This document shows, in pieces, positions 35,681 through 40,102 of a stretch of DNA of 40,102 nt. Where the stretch lies: assembly GCA_945865885.1 (NCBI GenBank), contig CAMBEZ010000016.1, positions 1 to 40,102 on the forward strand, written 5' to 3'. Position numbers and translations under genes: made by a program. The notes below the pieces were generated by a model. That model did not search any database. It was not told where the DNA came from and saw only the letters and a program-made list of their open reading frames with translations. Source of the DNA: Owenweeksia hongkongensis DSM 17368. Its GTDB lineage: Bacteria > Bacteroidota > Bacteroidia > Flavobacteriales > Schleiferiaceae. Within the stretch, counting starts at the first letter, position 1. Every line of letters begins with the position of its first letter.

Positions 35681-37171
35681 CTAGGATCGACGGTCTACCG
35701 AGTATTCAGTGCCTTCTTTTCCGTCTTTCAAAACAATTCCACCTTTTGCCAGGAGATCCCGTATGGCATCGCTTGTGGCAAAGTCGCGCTCGGCGCGTGC
35801 CTTTTGGCGCACGTGAATCACGGCGCTCATGGCTGCATCGAGGGCCTCGATCGTATCAGAGGATTGTGCACTTCGTTCCAGATTCTCCAATCCCAAAACC
35901 GCGAACAACCAAGTAGACATTTCCGCAAGAAGTTCAGACGCGTCCGCATCCGTCAAAGGCGCACGTCCGTCTGCGTCCGCCTGTATGGCCTTGGCCGCAT
36001 CAAACAAATGCGCTATCAAAATAGGGCTGTTGAAATCGTCGTCCATGGCGGCGCGGCAATCGGCTTTCCACGCGGTCAAAGACCACGCGTTGGGTTCCTT
36101 AACCAGCTTGGCGCTGCGCTCGCTGAGTACCTTCCACGCCGCGAGCAACCGGTCGTGACCCTTTTCCGCGGCCAAAAGCGCGTCGTTGCTGAAGTCCAAA
36201 ACGCTTCTGTAGTGCGCTTGAAGCATAAAGAACCGCACCACCGACGGCGCAAATCCTTGGGTCAGGTGCGGCGTGTTTCCCGTGAACAACTCTTCAGGAA
36301 GCAAGGTGTTTCCAGTGCTTTTGGACATCCGTTTGCCGTTCAAAGTCAGCATGTTGGCATGCATCCAGTAGCGAGCTCCATCGGTTCCGTTGCAGCCGTT
36401 GTTTTGGGCTACCTCGCATTCGTGGTGCGGAAACTTCAAATCCATGCCGCCGCCGTGAATGTCAAACGAAGCGCCCAAATACTTGGTGCTCATGACGGAA
36501 CACTCCAAGTGCCAACCGGGAAACCCTTCTCCCCAAGGAGACGGCCACCGCATGATGTGGTACGGAGAGGCTTTTTTCCACAAGGCAAAGTCCATGGGGC
36601 TGCGCTTCTCGCTTTGGCCTTCCAATTCGCGCGATCCCGCCTGCAATTCGTCCAAAACCCGTCCGGACAGTTTGCCGTAGTGGTTGGATTTGGAATACAC
36701 AGCAACGTCAAAATAGATCGATCCATTGACCTCATAAGCCAATCCGCGTTCCAACAGCACTTTGCACGCTTCAATTTGCTCCACAATGTGGCCTGTGGCT
36801 GTGGGTTCGATGCTGGGCGGCAAAGCATTGAACTGCCGCATCACTTCGCGAAACCCAACGGTGTAGCGTTGAACAATTTCCATCGGCTCCAAAGACTCCA
36901 ATCGAGCCTTCTTTCCAATTTTGTCTTCGCCCTCGTCGGCGTCGTTCTCCAAATGACCGGCGTCCGTAATGTTGCGCACGTACCGCACCCGATACCCCAA
37001 AAACTGAAGGTAGCGGAACACCAAATCAAAGCTCAAAAACGTGCGAACGTTGCCCAAATGGACGTCGGAATAAACGGTTGGGCCGCAAACATACAAGCCG
37101 ACGTGCGGTGGGTGCAACGCTTCAAACGGTTCCTTTTGACCGGATAAGGTAGAGTACAGCTGCAAGCTCAT
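35681..37171 (-). CDS. cysS: Cysteinyl-tRNA synthetase
   Basis: A 496-residue class I synthetase charging tRNA-Cys. I start at the ATG at 37171 ([14 protein letters not shown]), which overlaps the folE stop as ATGA; an upstream start at 37306 would lie in folE. Zinc ligands are Cys29, Cys224, His249 and Glu253, spaced as in E. coli. The HIGH motif reads HLGN (38-41), and KMSKS reads RMSKS (281-285). The C-terminal DALR-type anticodon domain (about 370-470) is present. Coupled to folE and followed by yidD. Confidence 0.96.
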   Translation of the reverse strand: MSLQLYSTLSGQKEPFEALHPPHVGLYVCGPTVYSDVHLGNVRTFLSFDLVFRYLQFLGYRVRYVRNITDAGHLENDADEGEDKIGKKARLESLEPMEIVQRYTVGFREVMRQFNALPPSIEPTATGHIVEQIEACKVLLERGLAYEVNGSIYFDVAVYSKSNHYGKLSGRVLDELQAGSRELEGQSEKRSPMDFALWKKASPYHIMRWPSPWGEGFPGWHLECSVMSTKYLGASFDIHGGGMDLKFPHHECEVAQNNGCNGTDGARYWMHANMLTLNGKRMSKSTGNTLLPEELFTGNTPHLTQGFAPSVVRFFMLQAHYRSVLDFSNDALLAAEKGHDRLLAAWKVLSERSAKLVKEPNAWSLTAWKADCRAAMDDDFNSPILIAHLFDAAKAIQADADGRAPLTDADASELLAEMSTWLFAVLGLENLERSAQSSDTIEALDAAMSAVIHVRQKARAERDFATSDAIRDLLAKGGIVLKDGKEGTEYSVDRRS

Positions 37172-37845
37172 GCCCCAAATTTCGTTTCCAAGCGAATGTA
37201 GTCCATCAAATCCCGACGCAACTTTTCTTCGTGCAAAAAGCGTCCGCCGAATTCTGCGGTTACCGTGCTGCTTTCGATGTCGCGAATACCTCGGGCATTC
37301 ACACACAAGTGCTTGGCATCAATGATGCACGCCACATCCGGAGTGCCCAAGGCGTCCTGCAAAGCCGCTACAATTTGCCGCGTCAAGCGCTCCTGAACCT
37401 GCGGACGTTTCGCGTAAAAGTCAACAATGCGGTTCATTTTACTCAGTCCGATGACCCGTTCATTGCTCAAATAGGCAATGTGCGCCCGGCCCACAATCGG
37501 CAGCAAGTGGTGCTCGCACGTGGAGTACACCACAATGTTTTTCTCCACCAGCATCTCGCCGTAGGCGTAGCTATTATCAAAGGTATTCAAGGACGGTTTT
37601 CCGTCTGGGTTCAAACCGCCAAACGTTTCTTTGACGTACATTTTGGCAACCCGACGGGGCGTTCCGCGCAGCGAATCGTCCGTTAAATCCATGCCCAACG
37701 TGTCCAAGATGGTCCGCACAGCACCCTCAATTCGTTCTATTTTTTCTTCGTCGCTCAACGCAAACGCATCGGCGCGCAACGGGGTTTCTACCGACCCTTT
37801 GGGGTGGTCCATCTCCCTATCTTCCAAGCCTTCGTGTGGATTCAT
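37168..37845 (-). CDS. folE: GTP cyclohydrolase I
   Basis: A 225-residue enzyme that converts GTP to dihydroneopterin triphosphate, the first step of tetrahydrofolate (and pterin) synthesis. The zinc ligands Cys110 and His113 in STCEHHLLP and Cys181 in HLCVNARGI have the same numbering as E. coli FolE. The tail DLMDYIRLE is typical. Its ATG is preceded at four bases by TACCTTTG on the - strand, and cysS overlaps its stop by four bases (ATGA). Confidence 0.96.
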   Translation of the reverse strand: MNPHEGLEDREMDHPKGSVETPLRADAFALSDEEKIERIEGAVRTILDTLGMDLTDDSLRGTPRRVAKMYVKETFGGLNPDGKPSLNTFDNSYAYGEMLVEKNIVVYSTCEHHLLPIVGRAHIAYLSNERVIGLSKMNRIVDFYAKRPQVQERLTRQIVAALQDALGTPDVACIIDAKHLCVNARGIRDIESSTVTAEFGGRFLHEEKLRRDLMDYIRLETKFGA

Positions 37846-37849
37846 GGCA

Positions 37850-37857
37850 CAAAGGTA
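37850..37857 (-). promoter_or_regulatory. -7 promoter box TACCTTTG before folE
   Basis: The - strand reads TACCTTTG, then TGCC and the folE ATG at 37845. It is a perfect TAnnTTTG match with no clear -33 element. Its partner for the divergent gene is at 37880-37887, and the two are separated by only 22 bases. Confidence 0.6.
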
Positions 37858-37879
37858 AGGGTCTTTCGCGGGGATTCGG

Positions 37880-37887
37880 TACCTTTG
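37880..37887 (+). promoter_or_regulatory. -7 promoter box TACCTTTG before the ketoacyl-ACP synthase III gene
   Basis: TACCTTTG is followed by TACCC and the ATG at 37893. It is the same eight bases as the folE box, in the opposite orientation, so the 47-base intergenic region holds a back-to-back pair. Polymerases bound at the two would overlap. Confidence 0.6.
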
Positions 37888-37892
37888 TACCC

Positions 37893-38969
37893 ATGAGTAT
37901 CTCCGTGAGCATCATTGGGACGGGCAGCGTATTACCGGACCAAATCGTACCGAACAGCGCCTTTTTGGGCTGCGACTTTTACGACGAAAAGGGCCAACCT
38001 TTTCCCCATTCCAACGAAATCATCATTCAAAAGTTTGAAGAAATCACGGAGATTCGGGAGCGGCGATGGGCCAATCCGGAAGAGCTGTGCTCCACCCTGG
38101 GAACTCGCGCGGCAGCGCATGCCTTGGAACACGCCGGCATAGACCCGGAAACGCTGGACCTCATCATTGTCACCCATAATTTTGGCGACTTGGCCTTTGG
38201 CTCGCGCCACACGGATCAAATGCCCACGTTGGCATCGCGCGTGAAGGCCGGATTGGGCATTCGCAACCCCAATGCTGTTGCTTTTGACGTATTGGCCGGT
38301 TGCCCCGGCTGGGTTCAGTCCGTTCTCACCGCACAATCCTATATGTTGGCAGGGCATGCCAAGAGAGCCCTTGTTGTAGGCAACGAAATGCTCTCCAGAA
38401 CGCTAGACGTTCACGACCGGGATTCCATGATTTTTGCCGACGGTGCCGGTGCGGTAGTTTTGGAAGCGGGTGAAGACAACCCCTCCAACATCTTGGGCCG
38501 TGCCATGCAAACCTACACGTCCAACGATACAGCGTACTACCTCAAATCCAACCCGTCCAACAAACCGGGGACGGATCCTAAAGAAATGCTCATCAAGATG
38601 AAGGGGCGCAAGATCTACGAATTTGCCTTGCGCCACGTTCCGGACGGTATGAAGGCAGCCTTGGACAACGCCGGCGTGCATCTTTCCGAAATCAAGAAGA
38701 TTTTCATTCACCAGGCCAACGCCAAACTGGATCACGCAGTCATTGAGCGCCTGCATCGCTTGTACGGCATGAAGGTGGACCACGTCGACGCCATCGCGCC
38801 CATGAGCATTCAATGGCTGGGCAATTCCTCTGTCGCGACGGTTCCAACCCTATTGGATTTGGTGGTCAAAACCCAATACCAAGGGCACAAAATTCAACGC
38901 GGAGATCTCTTGCTGTTCGCATCCGTAGGTGCCGGCATGACCATCAATGCGTTTGTCTACCGCTGGTAG
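37893..38969 (+). CDS. 3-oxoacyl-ACP synthase III-family protein (FabH-like)
   Basis: A 358-residue thiolase-fold enzyme with the Cys-His-Asn triad of FabH: Cys137 in AGCPGW, His273 in IHQANAKL and Asn311 in WLGNSSVATVP. I start at the ATG at 37893 (MSISVSIIGTGSVLPDQ), supported by the TACCTTTG box; an earlier frame reaches into folE. It may initiate fatty acid synthesis or act in a special lipid pathway. Its N-terminal half (e.g. CDFYDEKGQPFPHSNEI, 27-43) differs from housekeeping FabH, so I do not give the symbol. Confidence 0.88.
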   Translation: MSISVSIIGTGSVLPDQIVPNSAFLGCDFYDEKGQPFPHSNEIIIQKFEEITEIRERRWANPEELCSTLGTRAAAHALEHAGIDPETLDLIIVTHNFGDLAFGSRHTDQMPTLASRVKAGLGIRNPNAVAFDVLAGCPGWVQSVLTAQSYMLAGHAKRALVVGNEMLSRTLDVHDRDSMIFADGAGAVVLEAGEDNPSNILGRAMQTYTSNDTAYYLKSNPSNKPGTDPKEMLIKMKGRKIYEFALRHVPDGMKAALDNAGVHLSEIKKIFIHQANAKLDHAVIERLHRLYGMKVDHVDAIAPMSIQWLGNSSVATVPTLLDLVVKTQYQGHKIQRGDLLLFASVGAGMTINAFVYRW

Positions 38970-38997
38970 GTCTCAACGTCTGAAGCACAGCAACGAA

Positions 38998-39029
38998 AAT
39001 CGCCCGCCTCCATCCGGAGGCGGGCGATT
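38998..39029. terminator. Probable bidirectional terminator
   Basis: AATCGCCCGCCTCC (38998-39011) pairs with GGAGGCGGGCGATT (39016-39029) around ATCC, a 14-base-pair stem. The T-tract is weak on the + strand (CCATTTT) and short on the - strand (TTTCG), but its place between converging genes and stem strength support a terminator. Confidence 0.8.
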
Positions 39030-39073
39030 CCATTTTCACCCAGCCGCGCGCACCTGAGCGCGCCCAGAATCGG

Positions 39074-40102
39074 TCAATCCAAATCTGTCGCCAGTACGGA
39101 CATGCCACCGGCTTTCACCAGTTCTGCATCCAGCTTTTTCAACGACGCCCAAGCCGCAGCCAACTGCGGTGCCAACGCAGCCACACCGGTCTTCACCGCT
39201 GCCAAATCGCCCACCATGGTGCTCGTTGGCGCCGAACGGTGGGACCAAGAACCCCAAGTGGCATTGCCCATGCGGTCTGTCAAGCCCGGTGCCGTCTCAA
39301 ATTCGCGTTTGCTCATGCTGCCGTCGCCGTACAGTTCAATGCCCCAAGCCGCCAATTGAACCTCCAATTTGCGCGCCTCAGCCAACGTTTCCAGCGAGGC
39401 ACCCGGCGTATTGCGCAAGCCGGCCTTCAACTCCAGAACATGCTCCTTCAAAACGCGGAACGTGCGTTCTACAGATTCCAAGGACTGAGTTGTTTTGTTG
39501 GCATCGGCCCAAAACGCATTCCGCGCGGCCTCGTCGGCAGGTGCGGTGGGGTGGGTGGTTCCGTTTTTCAAATGATTCAGGCGGAAAGACACCGGCCCGG
39601 CCAGCAAACTGCCCACGCCGTTGACCAGTTGGTACATCGACACCTGGTAGGTGCCTTCCGGCGCAAAGTGCGCGCCGGGCGCCGTGGTGATGGGCTCCGA
39701 GCCGCGGCTGCTGCCGTCCATTCGTCCCAGTTCGCCGTCCCAAACCACGCGTTGAATGCCTTTGGCAGCAGCCTGGCTAAACCGTCGCACTTCTTTGCCG
39801 TTGCTGTCGTATACAACGTACAAATGGTAGGCCTTCTCTTCTTGGTCCTCCGCCCGAATGGCCTCTGCCGAGGGGTAGCCCGTGACGCCGGATTTTTCTT
39901 GTTCCTGGCGCTGCGCCTTCAAACTCTTGGGAACGTCTTTGACGTGTACGGTGAACACCGCGCCCATCGGCGGATTTTCCGCCATAAAGTAGGAGGCTCC
40001 CATAAATCCCGGAGGTCCGTATCCCAAAGGGTTTGCCGTGTGGAACACCAAACCGTCCTTAACCGGCAGAATGGCGGCGGGCTTCTCCAACGTTTCCTTG
40101 CT
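39074..40102 (-). CDS. Sortilin/BNR-type exported protein, C-terminal part (partial)
   Basis: The reading frame runs from the window edge to a stop at 39074 and its start lies outside the window; about 342 residues are visible. The first part (AYHLYVVYDSNGKEVRRFSQ, then GIQRVVWDGE and EGTYQVSMYQ) is an Ig-like domain of the FlgD type, followed by helical C-terminal sequence rich in Ala and Leu. This layout is that of the C-terminus of large Bacteroidota VPS10/sortilin-like BNR repeat proteins, often annotated as glycosyl hydrolases. The BNR part itself is not visible, so the call is an inference. Confidence 0.6.
   Translation of the reverse strand, partial: SKETLEKPAAILPVKDGLVFHTANPLGYGPPGFMGASYFMAENPPMGAVFTVHVKDVPKSLKAQRQEQEKSGVTGYPSAEAIRAEDQEEKAYHLYVVYDSNGKEVRRFSQAAAKGIQRVVWDGELGRMDGSSRGSEPITTAPGAHFAPEGTYQVSMYQLVNGVGSLLAGPVSFRLNHLKNGTTHPTAPADEAARNAFWADANKTTQSLESVERTFRVLKEHVLELKAGLRNTPGASLETLAEARKLEVQLAAWGIELYGDGSMSKREFETAPGLTDRMGNATWGSWSHRSAPTSTMVGDLAAVKTGVAALAPQLAAAWASLKKLDAELVKAGGMSVLATDLD

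Noticed and set aside
35804-37147. Open frame of 447 codons on the + strand opposite cysS
   Set aside because: It is the antisense of cysS, whose protein has intact zinc and KMSKS-type motifs; the antisense product matches no family that I know and only reflects base composition.
37172-37306. Longer cysS start at 37306
   Set aside because: It lies entirely in folE, and MSLQLYSTL at 37171 is the normal beginning of the synthetase.

Overview
The window is a stretch of chromosome from a Bacteroidota bacterium, most likely in the order Flavobacteriales (a Cryomorphaceae/Schleiferiaceae-like lineage would fit, but I am not sure below order). The evidence is: promoter -7 boxes of the Bacteroidota type TAnnTTTG; almost no Shine-Dalgarno sequences before the ribosomal protein genes; the order rplQ-carA-eno-citrate synthase; a DUF6702 / HupE / M1 peptidase group; and protein signatures such as the long insertion in the EF-G G domain. 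I see no mobile element, phage gene, CRISPR array, tRNA or rRNA. Coding density is very high and no gap without a gene exceeds about 125 bases.

Region 1 (1-16594, all +) is one continuous translation supercluster: the end of rpsL, then rpsG, fusA and rpsJ, and the complete S10, spc and alpha gene series through secY, infA, rpmJ, rpoA and rplQ. Thirty-three genes, if the truncated rpsL is counted, are packed with spacers of a few bases, and four junctions are TAATG overlaps. tuf is absent from its usual proteobacterial place after fusA. A strong terminator follows rplQ. Region 2 (16681-20403, +) holds central metabolism: carA, eno and a eukaryote-type citrate synthase.

Region 3 (20380-24643, +) holds rpsA, with a Bacteroidota promoter and a leader able to form a pseudoknot, followed after a terminator by a NIF3-family gene and a coiled-coil DUF164-type gene whose zinc cysteines are all gone. 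Region 4 (24770-30037, -) is a run of an exported BNR/Asp-box protein, pepE, gpmI, map and a SAM methyltransferase, the last three joined by GTGA and ATGA overlaps. Region 5 (30063-33567, +), diverging from it, encodes an exported DUF6702 protein, a HupE/UreJ-like membrane protein and an exported M1-family metallopeptidase.

Region 6 (33695-37845, -) is folE, cysS, yidD, lgt and a DUF192 gene: folate/pterin synthesis, tRNA charging and envelope biogenesis (YidD for membrane insertion, Lgt for lipoproteins). A thiolase-fold ketoacyl-ACP synthase III gene (37893-38969, +) diverges from folE. The window ends inside a gene on the - strand for the C-terminal part of a probable large sortilin/BNR-type exported protein.

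Most of the window is ordinary housekeeping DNA. The most interesting non-coding signals are the possible pseudoknot in the rpsA leader, and a recurrent TACCTTTG box placed 4-5 bases before start codons, which suggests leaderless or nearly leaderless transcripts. I did not find a clearly new multi-gene system.
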